Of a stretch of DNA of 64,000 bases, positions 18,261 to 32,900 are shown piece by piece; position 1 is the stretch's first letter, and the number at the start of each line of letters is the position of its first letter. Both the position numbers and the translations under genes were made by a program. The stretch spans positions 4,709,430-4,773,429 of the forward strand of contig FN649736.1 of the NCBI GenBank assembly GCA_000310025.1, in the 5' to 3' direction. The notes under the pieces were generated by a model. The model saw nothing but the letters and a program-made list of their open reading frames with translations. It had not been told where the DNA came from and searched no databases. The DNA comes from Ectocarpus siliculosus (taxonomy: Eukaryota > Sar > Phaeophyceae > Ectocarpales > Ectocarpaceae).

Positions 18261-21200
18261 GACTTGCCAACCGGGACCGCTGCTAAGGTGGTGTACGGGT
18301 CTGTGGAGAAGATATCGCGCAAGCGCGGCATGCCTGTGTATACAGTGAGGTAGGAGGAGGGAGGACATGAGCGTAGGACGAGGACGGGGCAATAGAGAAT
18401 TCGCTGACATGCCTAAGAAATGGTGAATCCATATGCAATGGCATCAGTGAAAGGGTGCGCTTTGGTAGGCGAATGGTGAACACCGGGGACAGTAAGAAGT
18501 GTGTGCCTCTCTCGTGTGCCCGCGATCTTACCTGGCCACAAAGGGGGGGAAGGGAAGCCTTGTACGGCAGTGGGGAACGGTGTTCCGGACGTGCCCAATA
18601 GCACAGAAGTAGGTTCGAAACACAGCACTTGTGCGTTTAGTTGGTTGGTTGACTTTGTGGGCGCACCCTGCCCGTAGCCCCCCTCGAAATTCTGCACTTC
18701 GAGCTTCGTTCAAACTCTGTTGACTACATCGCGACTCGCACATTCGCCTGGTATCGAACAACGGCGAGCATATCCTGTACGTGTGTTTGCGTTGTCTTCC
18801 AGCAGTGCCATCTGGAGCAAGACACGAACGTGATCGACTCACCTGATGCGTTTCACCAGGATCGCCATCCTCTAATCCTACGTGACATAGGCATTTGACA
18901 AGGAGTCGTGTGTGGCGAAGGATCACAGGCACAACCTAACATTCTGCCGCTGTCTACCCCTTGTTTGTTCCAACGCTACGCTTTCTAGGTGGGAAGACGG
19001 GCTTTTGCAGCTCAATGTCCCCAAGAAGTACATGCGCCAGGTAGTCGCTGAAGATGATGCAAGTGCGGGAAAGGGCGTCCCGCTTACCGCCGAGGTCGTG
19101 GAACACCTGACGTGGATCGGAAAAACCGTGGGGCCTGTGCTGGATGAGGTCAGGAAGGCGATTCATCTGACTGATCTGGCAAAGGTGAGGCCATCTAACA
19201 CGTGACGTGCGCTACTGAAATAGTGAAACCGAGCAATGTTTCGAAAACAGGGCGACAGAGAGCAAACAGAATATTTCGGGAGGTCGAGTTGAACAAAGCT
19301 GTGAGGGGCGGATAGTCGCTGTTACGTCACCTACCTGTATCCCATTGGTTCTCCTCATTTTTCTCCGTGGTACAACGGACGGGGCAGAAACGCAAGGGTA
19401 TCAATCGTTCTCCCGCTTCAACTTCCTACATTGTCTCTGCAGGTAACCGTGGCCGGGGACACCCGGTCCCGAGACGTTCTAGAACTAGCGTTGCTATCGC
19501 TCGTCGAGTGCCTGCCGTCCATCGACTTCGCGGAAGTGTGGCAGTTGGACAACGACGGCAGTATTCGCTGCGTCCAGGGCCTGATCGCCACGGCAGGCGA
19601 AGGAGGTCGAAAGTATTACCGTTCCAACGAGCGCGTCGACAGCCTCCTGCATGGTGAGGATGCCGAAGAGTTTAGCTTGAAGATGGAGCCCGAGGCTATC
19701 CCGGACGCCGCCATCAGGGGCACGGGAGACGAAACCACACCGCCAAAGACGAACAGTTACGGAAAACAAAAGAAGAGAAAACACAGTGCAGCCAAGCCCA
19801 ACCACGCCGTGCACATTCCGAAGGGTCTCGTCATTCGGCCGAAGATGACGTGCGGGATACTAGCAGCAGCGCCGTTTCGCGACTACAGTTTCAAGGTGGG
19901 AAGATCCTGGATCGGTGCAGATAGGCTAGCGCGCGGCTTTGCGCTTGTCCTTCGGACTAAGGTGCCGAACAATGGGCGCGCCAATGGCGCGGTGGTAAAG
20001 GATGGTAGCAAGTGCGTGGGCCGAGCAAGTGACCATACTAGATCCCCTGAACGGAGCGGTGGCTGGAGTAAAGCCGGAGGTCCTGCCGCAACAATGGCAC
20101 AGCATGATGGACTTCCAAACAGCAGCAGAAATGGGAGTGTCGAAGATGGTGCCTTCGCAGCACGCGTTGCCAGCGAAGTGGGCGTTGCGCTGGCCTGCGT
20201 GCGAGGTAGAGAACGGCGGGCGGCGATTCGGGCGCAGGCGCTCAAGAAACTATCGAACGTGTGCCTGAACGGCAAGCCTTCCGGAAACGAGGCCAAGGAA
20301 GCCGTCCTAACCGAGATTTCCAAGGTGCTCCCGGGATGCCGCGCGTACGTCGGTGTGCTTCAATCGGGTGGACACGCCTTGCTCTACGAGGCGGCCACCC
20401 CCAATAGCGCGATGAAGGGGAGAGAGCTACGTCGGGGCGAAGGCATCGGCCTAAGCTGCCTGGATGATCCCAATGGAGAGATCCGTGTGATACAGCACCG
20501 CGAAGGCACCGCGTCCGGGATGGACGCGGGCGCCCCGGAGCCAGTCAGCCTCCAGGAAGCCGCGAAGGAAGGGGGGTCGAAACCGCCGAACTTTCGTGTG
20601 GGTGACGTCGTTGAGGTGTGGTATGCCTCGTCGTGGCTTCCCGCAACGGTCGTGCGGGCATGGGGGCACCAGTGCTACGACGTGAGGTACGAACAGTTCA
20701 GGGAGACAGAGGCGGGAGTACCGGGGTGGCGGATGCGAGAGGTGATAACCCTGGAACACCTCGACGTGAAGCTTTGCTGGGAAGGATCATCGGAACAGGA
20801 TGGGAGCCACGATGCAGACGAAGACATCCGTGCCAGTGATCACAGCAGCAAGGCGTGGCCGTGGCCGTTCGTGTGCGCACCCCTCCGAAGCGCGGGGAAC
20901 CGGGTCGGGGTGCTGGGGGTAGACGGGTGGAGTGACGTGGAGCTGGGACGACCAGACGAGGTTCACCCGGAGAAATCGGTGGTGAAGTTTATACACGAAG
21001 CCGCAAACTTGCTCGCCGACGCCCTCTACACGGAGCGGCGAAACAGAGGCCTGTCTGCACTGGGGAAGGCACTCAGAGAGCAAGACACAACACAGAATGG
21101 CGCGCTGGAGGCACTCCTTGTGCTGCTGCGAGAGACCATCACGTTTCGCACGCGAATAGACGTGCTCGAGACTCGTGGTTCTGACCCAGGAGCCGTGTAC

Positions 21201-24200
21201 TGCCGTGGGACGTGGCAGGAGAGCTCCTCCGAGAAAGAAAGGGGGACGGGGTTAGGGCAGCGGGACCGAAGGCCACAAGCCCCAGCGCGCGTGTTCGATG
21301 TAGGCGTTGCCCCTCGTGTGGAGGAGCTGTGCCTCACACCCGCTCAATACATGCGGTTGAGCAATCATGATAACCGGGGTGGCGGGGGACCCTTGTCTTC
21401 TCATAAGCAGACTCAGCAGTCCCTTTTCCTTAAAGAGATCACCCCCTACCAAAGGGAAATGCATTGCATCGCGAGAGACGGCCTGGGCGCCACAAGCGGC
21501 CTGCAAGCCAAAGCGCTTACCACACCCGGTCGACGAGGAGAAATTGTCGGTCGATTCCAACGTCTGTTAGTTAGAGCCGGGGGAGGCCGGCCGTCCGCCG
21601 ACGGCTGGTACTTCATTCGAGTGGCTCGGACCCTGCCAGAAGACATACCGCTAGAACCATCCGACACGACGAAGAAGATCAAATCGAAACCGAAAGCTAC
21701 CAAGGCGCGAGGAGTATCTACTGCCAACAATCCGGCCGTAAGCTCCGAGGATGGTGACATATGGCTGCTGTCCGAGATGTGCCGTAAACTTGAGATTGGG
21801 TTTATGGCCATGGCGAGCCGAGAACAACGTGCGCTGGTCCGCGTAAAGGCTATGGATAGGGTTCTCAACTGTTGCAAAGGTTTCAAGGTCGCTGCTGCTG
21901 CGGCGCCGTCACCGACGGCCTCCAAGAATGCAGTCGCTGATGACCACTCGAGGGACAGGACGGCAAGAACTGATGCATCGTCAGCGATGGTCCGTACCGG
22001 TGGAGGTAGCAAACCAGCAACAGGCGCCCTCGATGGGCCAGGCACTAAGAGGGGAGCCCTGGCAACGGTAGACACACCAAAACGCAAGACGGGGCAAAGG
22101 GCTTCAAAACGGAGTGGAAAACCAGGCACACGCGACAAAAAGGACGTTGACAGTCCTACGTCGGCTACTATTGCGATGGCGACGGAGGAGACGGGGGATT
22201 CATCAAGCCCCAGGGTATCTGCTGCTGTGGCGGTGGCGACCGGAGACGAGACAAAGACGAGCAAGAGGGCCGCCCAACACCTGATGTTCTCGACACCGGT
22301 GCAGGCGGCAACCCCGGCCGAGACTGTCGACGGGCGGAAAGGAGCGCTGGTAACGCTGAAAGACGGCAGGCTTGCGGTTCTAGTTCACCAGGGAGACAAG
22401 AGGGTGGCGGTGGTCGAGCAGCCAGGAGGGAGGCAACATACTTTGCCAGAGAGTGAGGCAAGTCGAACAAAGCTAAACATGTGGTCTGCATGTCTAACAC
22501 GGTGGTCGAGCGTCTTCACAGAAAAAGCAACCACGATGTATCCACTTGGCGGATTTTTTCCGTTCATGTCAGCTTTGGCGGTGGGTACGCCTATAAAGTG
22601 GGTTTGGCGAGCAGGTTGAGCTGGCAATAGACCATCCCAGAAGTTAACAAGTAACACCTCCCTAATTGTCAATCTACTGTTCGTTTGCAGCAACAAAAAG
22701 CTGTAGCTCCCACCCAAGGCGTTTGGCAATATTGCTTCGCCGTGCTTGGCCGTATGCATAGTTGGATCGATAACTTGCCAAGCCCAATCTGTATTCCAGT
22801 GCAGACGCCCGCCTCGTCTCAGTTAATATTGCTCCGACACGAACGATCAAAACTTTATTATCTCGGATATGGCCATATCCTCAGGCGGGACTAGAGATCG
22901 CGTCCAATGCCTCAATCCAATCTTGCCTGACCTCGGCTCACCTGGCCTGCGGGTTGATTTACTGTCGGGTGGTTCGTTACAGGTGGTTCCAGGACAAACG
23001 GTATTCCTGCAAAGCGGCCGAGAAGCCCTGCTGGTAGAAACTACCGACAACTCGAACGCTCTGTTGGTGGTCAGCACGAGTGGGAAGGCAAACATAGTGG
23101 AAGAAACTGGCACAGGGAAACTTTCAAAGCTGCCGTTGTCGGTGCTCAAGGATCTGGACGCCGTCGCTGCTCTCGCAGCAGGAGAAGGGCCGCCGGGGGC
23201 AATTAACGGAGCTGAGCTAATTAGACAGGTGGGAGGGCGATTGACTGACCACCTAGAAAAACGTACGCTTCGGTTCGAGTCTTGGCCACAGAGTATCATG
23301 CTCAACGTACGTTGGTTGGATATGAAGGTGGCCGTTTCGTTTCGGGTTCGGTGTGCCTTTAGGGGGGGACATACCTCTCGCACAATTCCGTAACATTTTG
23401 ATAAGGAGATACGGCGCTTTCTCAATCTTATCCGTAGCTCAGCATCCCATGATTTTGTCCAGCACAACGGCAAGTCGATCGTGTTGTCTTAACGCACTTT
23501 GGGCGCCCCTAACCTTTCGTTTGTCGAATACCGACACTACGATAATGAGCGCAACACAACAACACCGCACACACGGTATCTCCGGTAGGCGCGTAAGACC
23601 GCGAGCTCCCCCCCGTTGTCTCTCGGTGCTTCGCCCGGCAGTACCTCTATACCAACGCTCTTGCTATGTTTTGAGTTTCTTGAAGCACGACTATCCCGAA
23701 ACCTTCCATCGCCCTTTGTTGCCTCATCACACACCCCCGGTAAAAACACCGACGACGACGACGATGGGCACGACAAGGTCATCGCCTCCACGCAGTGGGT
23801 GATGCCCCAGGTGGACATTTACGTCGGCGAGCTCTCGCCGTTCGGGAGCTCGGTTAGGTTCGCGACAGCCAGCCCGCGCTCCAACGCTTCGGGTCGACTC
23901 ATTCACAGACATTCCAAGCCCAACGGAGGCCCGACGTTTGGCGTGGTGGAGGACTCCGGCGCACAAGAAGATTCTCAGGACGTAGAAAAGGACGAAGTGC
24001 AGGTACAACCGGCACTGAAGTAGAATGTAGAACGTGATCAGCGGCCGCCAAAAGAGGATCGTCTGCGGGTTTGCCTCCAAGAGTCAAGCCGTCTTTTGCT
24101 ACGTCCTTTCCCAAACCTACCTCAGCAGGACCGATACGAAGTGTCCTAACGCCAGCAGGATTTGCGCAACGCCGCAAGTCAACCCCTCCGGTCGAGCACA

Positions 24201-27200
24201 AACCGTCACTACTGCTCGATCGAAGATCTCGTGTGCCGTAATGACATTCACCATAACCCACGTCATCACTGATTCATGTTTGCCTTTTCTCCTCCTTCCT
24301 CACACCCAAACTCGATGGTGGTGATTGCCGGAACAGAGCCCATCGTGGGACGTCATCGACAACTGCACGACGGCGGTCATTCCCGGCGTTTACAGCCAAG
24401 ACTCCAGCCGCTTGCATTTTTTCTCGGACCCGATGCAGCAGGGCTGGCCGTGGGTAGCAGTACCGATTCGACCGAGTACCTCGAGCAGGGCGGTTCGCGG
24501 AGTCTTTTGCGTCGACAGGTGTGGGCATGCCTGACGTTTGTTTTGCAAGTTTGTGTGACCATGCGGGGCCATTGAAATTGCTCTACCTCCCGGGGGAAAA
24601 CGCTGTCTTACACTTGCGCCTCTGCAGCAGGCGCACACTTTGGCACAGGTCCTTACTGCCCTTTCGAGAAACAGCTCGTTCTCTTCGCTTCGTTCTCGCG
24701 AACAACAACGCCACCGCCTTGACGCTTCTCGCCCGATGCCGCCCGGCTAGGTTCGAGGACCCCTGGGCAGACGAGGAAACGGTCACGTGGCACCCAGAGA
24801 AGGACGTCCTTGCCTACCTGGAAACCTGCGCTTCGGAGTTGGGCCTCGCCCTCGACCGGGAGGCCAAGAGTCGCGCGCTTCGGAGGCTCCGCTCCATTAC
24901 GTTGGACGAAGACACAGCGGTAGCGACAGCACCATCACGGCCTGGATCTGCTTCGCCTCCTGCTGCAGGGAAGACGCACAGGGGGGGCTTACGAAAGCAC
25001 GGGGCCGCAAAACGAGACGGAGGCGTGAAGAGCCGAGATGAAGGCGCTAGTGTTTCGTCCGCCCAAGACGTGTACGCGGCCGTTGCGACCTCCATGTCCC
25101 AGGCTCTTGTCCATTGTACGCGCTTCGAGGTGTGCTGCTAAATCCGTGAAAAGGAAACTGTATAGTCTGCTTTAGGCGTGGAGGGGAAGGGACGGGGAGA
25201 GGGCAGGAGGCGGCTCGAAACGGTCCCATTCCTGTAGAGTCATCGGCACGGTTTACGCATGTTCTAGGCGAATGTGAGGGATTGACTCATGTTTGTGAGG
25301 GATATCAAGTGCCCCTCGCGGCTTGAGCCCGTACATCTCGGTTGAAGCGAAGCATGATCGTTTCTCTGTCCAAATACCTCTCTTCACGGATCAAGTGCTC
25401 TCTCTGCATGTGGCTGCCACATGATATTTTTAAAATCGCGCGTGCGTTCTCTCCCAATACCGTGCGCAAGCGGGGTGGGTACCGCCGCCCGTCATCTTGC
25501 ACAGCAGTGTACAGGCCTTTACCATATGGCTACAGTTGCAGCCAAGGACCGTCTCCTCCGGGAAAGAAGAAAACCGGGTTGACATGACCGTCCAACTTAA
25601 GTTCAAGGCCTCAACCCCCCCTCGATATCTCCGGCCGAAAAGAAGTGTTCTAAGCTTGCGTTGTGCTGGTCTGGTTGATCAGGTGTGGGAGGCGACCCAG
25701 CCGTGCGACGAAGAAGGCAGATTTTTCTTGGAACCTTCTCTGGCAGGCCAGCCGCCCCTGTTCGAGGCTGAAGATGGCGACACGCGAGATTAGTGAGTTT
25801 TCCTTACCCTATCCAATGCGCATATGCAAAGCTAGTGGATCAGGTTGCCCCGCATTAGGCGATGCCTCCACATCACCACCTCTCCTGCAGCACCCCCGCT
25901 CTTTCCTCTCTGATTAATGTATGGATATCTTCAATCTGTTTTCACACGTACGTCGGTGAAGGCGTGGCAAGCCGGTTTGGCCTGTTGCTGACTCCGAATG
26001 CCCTCCTCCCCCACCTCGCGCGTGCATTAGCCTCAAGCTTCAGATCACTCACTGCATGGGGCTCACCAAGGCCGATCGCTTCGGTCTATCGGACCCGCTC
26101 TGCATCGTCAAATGGCCGCGGCACACCCGAGAGCTAGGCAAAACCCCGACTGTTTACAACACCGTTCATCCCGTTTGGAAGGCGTGCTTTTTCGAGCTTC
26201 CCCTAGAAACGGCGGCACCAGCAACGCCTGTTGCGGTCGCTGTTGGCGGTGGAGGTGGTGGCGGTGGCTCTCGCAAACATAGTGGCGATAGCAGCTTCGG
26301 TAAAAGTGACAGCGTCGACGAGGGCAATAGGGCGAGCGGGTGGGCGGGGGGCGGTGGAAGCCTAGAACGACAAGAGAAGAAGACGATAGAACTCACGGTG
26401 CAGGTCTGGGATGAGGATGGGGGGGTGGCTGCCGATTTCCTGGGCGAGGTGAAGTTGGACGCACAAGCGTTGCTGGAAATGGCACGCGGCCGACTGAATC
26501 TGGTGCGTACTCGCGGACGTGCATACGCGAGAGTAGAGAACGAGGATGCTTGTTCGTGTTGGTGTTGATGTTTTCGCTGTCGTCGGTGTTTCGTTACGTG
26601 ATACTTCGAAAGTATCACGAAATAAACTTGTTCATGTCTTGTCTTCAATACCCTTCTTCATGTGCAGACCCAATCATGCTACTGATCTAAGCACGAAAAA
26701 CCCATCGACAGGTTCTCATACCGTACACACCCCAGTGTCGGGGCGAATGTTTAATCCAAGCAAGTTTCCCCGTCAAATCTTCCTTGCCAACAAGCGCATC
26801 GTTGAACTTAATCCTCGTGTTTTTTTCACTCCTCCTCTGTTGTTCTGGTTCTGCTTGCACATTTCAGGTGCTACCGTTGGAGGCCAAACACGACGGCAGC
26901 ATGACCAAGAAAGAGCGGGAACACGTGCAGGGAAGCATCGGACTTTGTCTGGCGCCGGCCACCGACGGAGCCTTGTCTCGTCTTCAGGAGTCGATAGACG
27001 TCGAAAAGGTTTTCCTCGAGGTAATGTTTCAAGAACAAATATCGTCGTTGATTGTGGACAGAACGGTATGTGTGAGTGATTGCAGACAGACTTTCGTGGA
27101 GAATCCGTTCAGCAACGACAATCATCACTACTGCCTACAAACCATACGGTCTACACTGCCGTGCAGCGATCGAAAACCGAATATGTCAACACGAACTAGG

Positions 27201-29917
27201 CACCATACATACAAGCGCAGTGGGCAGCAGTCCATGTCGACCATTCCTTTAGGTCGCTCGATGCCAAGAAGGTTTCCCTACTGGAAGCACATGCAAACCC
27301 GTCCGCGAACACAAAAACGATTGCTCGCAATAGTAACAGTTGACGGAACGAACGTTCTTATCCTTTTTCCAACTTTAAATATGCCAGAATTGGTTCCGGG
27401 GGTATCATTGTGGTACGTGGGTGGCAGTCGATATGATTTCCTTCTTTTGGGCACGGGCACAGATGGGACCTTCGTTGTATGTAGCCGGGTCATTTAGACG
27501 AGATTTCTGATTGCCAGGAGCCCCGCCCTCGCTCTGCAACACAGAGTCGCGACACACACGCGCCGTCCAACAGAGGTACACGCGTCTATTCAATACAGAC
27601 AGCGTTGCCTGCACCAGTCGCAGTCGATGCTACGTGGTCATCCACCTCCCAAACGTGTTTGCTTCTCGGGACGCTTGGCTGTTCTTTACTGCGTGCATAC
27701 GCATCGAACGAACGGACGCTCAAGGTGACGATTGAGGGGAGCTTTGGACTTCGTCGGGGAGACGGCGCCTGCGTCTTCGCGATCGCTACCTTGGACGGGA
27801 GAGACGTCGGAAGCACCGCGGTGGGTTTAGGCTTCGTCGTAGCAAAGTGCGGTGGTGGGCGGTGTGCAGCTTGGGTCAGGGCATGCCTCAAGATGACCCA
27901 CTCCAAGGCTTACACCTTAAGAGAATGTCGTGTCTAGCACCATGTAGAGCCCGGGTGCGTTAACATGCGTGACGACCACAGACAGAGAGGAGTACATCAT
28001 TACAGTGTACCATGAACCCCATCACCACAACAAAACAAGGTCTGTCATCCTACCGCGCCTGCTTCTACCTCAATTTCGAAAATATTGTCTATCCATGCGA
28101 AAGCCGCCATTGTAGTTCTTCTCGATGTTCAAGAGCCTTGAATACCTCAACATCCACCCATTCTACAGGCTATGCCTAACGGTTTCGACCCGGTGTGGAT
28201 GGAGACCGTTCGCATCGAAATCGCCCGCGATCGTCTTCATAACCGACAGCACAAGGGGGAAGAGGGACGCGGCCCAAAAGGGAACAACGGCGACTCCTCC
28301 CCCGCACCCAACGACTTCTCGATCATCGTTTGGAATCGCGTTCAAGGTCGAAGGCAAACGCACCCAGACGAGGTTGGTGTTCCAGTTTTTTCGTTGGATT
28401 TTTTGGTATTTCCGTTGAAGGCCGGTCTCACCGAGGGTTTCAATGACGGATGAAAGAGAGGGGATCCGGAAGAGCGTGGCTCTTGATTGTCCTTCTGCTT
28501 CGCGACAAATAGACCAAGATTCGAGTGGTCGCTACGGCACGCCTCGTGTCGTGGTGTTACCACATACGCTCGCTCGCGATCACGTGTGTTTGTAGCGCAA
28601 CGTCGGGCGAACAACCTCGGACTTTCGATTTAATCTGTGTGCTTTCCTTCAGTGTGAGTTCGTGGGGCGCCTGGACCTCTCGGTTTCACGGCTAGTGGCC
28701 TACGCCGTTAGTGACGAAGGCGCGGCAGGCGGCACCGGGGATGCGAAAACGACCAAGACTCATAAACTGCCACTCAAGAACAAGAGAGGTGAGTCAAATC
28801 GGGAAACTTGTTCAAGTACGGAGTTGACTGTTTGAGAGGTTACGAATAGCCAGTTTCCGTCTCTTGGCACTTCAACGTGTTGCCCTACAGACTAGATAGG
28901 AGAGAGGGAGCGAGGGTTCCATCTTGTGACCGATCGTCCGAGTATGCATACCATCTCTTTCTGAAATGTCCTCTCCTGCCCCCCCCCCGCGTACGGTGAT
29001 TGGCCCCATTTTTATATAGAACATGTTCATATCAATTCTGTGTGTACCTTCCTTGCAATACTGAAACCCTGTGAATGGTGCCGTCTCTATCTCCCTCCCT
29101 CCCCCCCCCACGTCCGATCCGATGCGGCTTCGAATCAGGCAATGAAGAAGAGGGATGTTTGGTGTTTACTGTCCAGGAGAGGTCGCCCTCCGAATGGCGA
29201 GCAGGGCTAGCGGAAGCCGCCACGATCGCCGAAAGCTACGCCGACGCGGCTAACGTAGAGGCTTCCGGCTTAGATACGGTGTTCGACAGGAGAGTGAGGC
29301 TGACGGTGCTTCGAGCGACTGGTCTGGCCCAGGTATAGACGTTCCCCTTGTGGTGCACCTTGTTGAGCAACGTTAGAGGGGAACCAGTTGTGAACATGTT
29401 AGAAATAGAGACAAATGCGCCATGGGTGAGAGACTGAGTTCCAGTCGATTGGACAATAAGCATACGTGTACAAATCAACGTCAACGTGTAGCTGGAACAA
29501 CTTCATTGCTCCTATGTTAGAGCAGTCAGCATTGTTGGTGGTTAGACTTCAACGCCACAAGGTTTTGAGCTGCCATATTGTTGTCATTCTTCATGCATGA
29601 TTCCCACACTCAGAACGTGTTTGCTCCATTTCCGGTTCCACTAAGGAAGAACAGCTTACCAAGCAAACATTCCGATGACTCACCGCAAGCAAAAGAAGAG
29701 CGTACCGTCTCCTCCATCATGCCCCCGTCAACCTGTCTTGCTCTTAAAACAGGCGGACGATTCCGGGGGCGCAGATCCGATGTGTGTGCTAAAAAGGAGG
29801 GGTCGTGAGGTTGGCCGAACCACGACGATCTACGGCAGTCTCGATCCCGTCTGGGGAACCAAGAGCAAGGAGGGAGAGGTGCGTTGATTTGTGCCGCCAT
29901 GGCCGTTACTATCCTTG

Positions 29918-29961
<44 letters not shown>

Positions 29962-32900
29962 CTCCTGGCCAAACGAAGAATTCGCAGCGATTGTCGTTCG
30001 TACAATGTAGCTTTTGCCTCGCTCGTGATCCAAGCACAGAGTCCTTGCTTGCTCCCTACACGCCTTGCAGCTTGCTTTCAATCTCAGACGGTGGGGGTTG
30101 GCGCGCAGCCTATCCCATTGTGTCAAAGATACCCCGAGCATAACGCAGAGCGTCGGTACTCGTCCTTACCGTGCACTCTTTTTCAACACCCGAGCTTGCT
30201 GGTGGCCGTTCCGTCATATCTTGCGTGCACCCATGTCAACACCAGAGCTTCTTGCTGACCATTCCTCACCCCCGAGAGGCGTCCTTCGGAGGGGGCGGCG
30301 TCGTGCTCGAGGTTTTCGATGAGGATTTTGGAGACCCCAGCGACTTCCTGGGCCAGGTACATAGGACGTTCGACCGACCTGCTGGAGGCAGCTCTCGTCG
30401 TAGAAGAGGGTCTCGCTGGGATCGGTTTATCGTCGGCGGTGCTCACACGAACCGTATTGGCGATAGTGCGGTTCGTTTTTTGCGCCTCGTCCTTGAGTTG
30501 CCTCGAAATATGTTTCACCGCTACTATCCAATAATAGCCTGACCTTGTAACGGGTTAGCCGATTTGCTGGGCCCTCCACTTCCTTCTTCTCAGCATCTAC
30601 ACCACCCTCATTTGTTCTGATGATCTAAACATCATGCTTGTCAAGATGAACCCCCTACCCTCGTCCCCTGCGTACGCGACCCGATATCTAACGTTTGAAT
30701 CAGGTCATAGTATCTGGTAACGACCTTCTTCGCTTCCACTCTCCGGGAACGTTCAAAGGAACCGAGGCTCAGCACAGGCAGGTTGAGCTGCAAAAGAAGC
30801 CGGAGGTACGTTTTGAAAGGCAGAAGGGTGGCACATGCCGCTGCAAGGCTTGGTCAATACTCTTTTCGCAGTGAAACCTCGCATTGCTGAACTCTATACT
30901 TGAAACCTTGGCAATGAAGCCAAGCTATAGGTCGACGCCAAGCTATAGGTCGACCGCAGCGGTGACTATCCAAGTTTCCCTCCCTCTATGGACCCTTGTC
31001 TCAAAGTTGGCAACGGCGGGGGTCTGCGCTTTGTGCTGGTGAAGTGCGGAGGCGTGACTGCCGCGCCAAAATGTACTTCCTATATGGTCTTGTGTCAGTG
31101 GTTGGAATGGTGCTCTAGGCTTGCAAGCTGGCGGTGATGGCAACCAAGGAGAGAAGGTCACACGACGAAGACGTATACCGTGAGTGCTTCAGTACTTGTG
31201 ACACTGATCCAGGCGATAAGATCCAGGCCCCCACCGCCCCGGCTATTTTCTGTCCGTCTTCTGCGTGAACCATATCACCTTTTGTGCAGGTGCCACTTTC
31301 AGACCAGTGGTTAGTGCAGGGTGATTTGTTCTACAAGCTGGAAGGGGTCGACAAGGGAGACGAGGACGTGACTGATACGGTAGTCATCGATCACGCGAGC
31401 ATCGTCGATGGGCCCACCGACCTAGAGGAAACCACAAGAGGATATGCCGTCCCTTTGCTGGTGAGTGCCAACAAGGAGATCAAGCTGTTTCGGGGGTGGT
31501 TTGCTTCGTCAATGGGATCAGTGGGGCCGCACGGGCATACAGCACGAACGTATGCCACCGTGGCGAGCAAGCTCCCAACACACATTCCTACCTGAGGAAA
31601 ACGACCCCCCCTGCACACGACAACATACCCCGACACTCCTTCGTTCCAATGAAATCTCTTCTGCCTTATACATATGACCGACCCGAAATTGTCTTTTTTC
31701 TGCACGATTCTCGATGATTCACATGCGACCTGCCTACAACGAACGGTGTCCGTCAGAGCTCACAGTACCGACGATTGGAGATTCGGGTGATGGAGGCGGG
31801 CGGATTGGCCAAAGCCGACAGGTTTGGTCTGTCAGACCCCTACGTCGTGATCCGGGCCAACGGACAGACGCAGGTAGGCTCCAGCTTCTGCGCTGGCAGA
31901 AGGAAGGGTTGAAATGAAACCGAACGCCCTTTGCACTGCAGCAGCTCTCGCCAAAGCTTCTCGCGCTTGTCTTAATCTTTGAGAAGTTTTTGGTTCAAAG
32001 TGGGCGCACTCAGTCGACCTCTTTTGCTTCCGCTATGGGTATTATCCTAACGTGATGTAAACAAGTTGGCGTCTCTCTCGACTGTTATTTCATCCTGTGC
32101 AGCTGGGGCATACTCGCACCATCGCCCTATCGCTGGATCCCGTGTGGACGAATCCGGAAGAGCGTTTCGTGGTCGCGGTAGGCTTCGAAGACGCCGCAAA
32201 GTGCGACCTGACATTGGAAGTCTGGGACGAAGACGACCTCGGGCAGGGCAACTTCTTGGGTCAAGTGAGGATGAGGAAGGGAATGAAACAAAGGGTGGGG
32301 ACAACGGGGTGATTTAAAATAATTATCTCCGACGACTGATGATAAGGCCGAAACTATTTCTGCTCTCTTTCTTGATGGCAAGAATTGTCGAATTTTCCCT
32401 AGTGGGCTCTTTCCCTTTGTCGCAAACGCCGATTCTTCCTCACAGGACTACGAAATAGGCCCATACGCGACCCCTTCCCCCTTGTTTGTGCCCCTAGAAC
32501 GTCGCAGGTTGTCTCGCGATGCTTCACACGTTCTTTAGGAATCGATCGTAGTACCTCCCTGACACCTGAGTTTCAGTCTTTGTCTTCCCCCGCACCCTCC
32601 CCGACGGCTGCTGTGCTAGGTTTCCCTGCCCAAGGCGCAACTCTTGGAGTTCATTCTTCCGACTGGACCCATCGAGTGCGAGCTGGTGAGGAATATAAGT
32701 AAAAACATCTTATATTATGGCGATCTTGTATTGGTGCATTCGCCAGAAGTAAGTTTGAAAAGATACTGTAGGTGGCATGACATGTCTGAGGAGCAGGTGC
32801 GTGGGAGTGGTGACTTGATTCCACGCTTCTGTGTCATTTTGGTGCAGTATAGGCCTCGCCCGTACATACAGGAGGATAAGGGAAACAAAACTCAACAATA

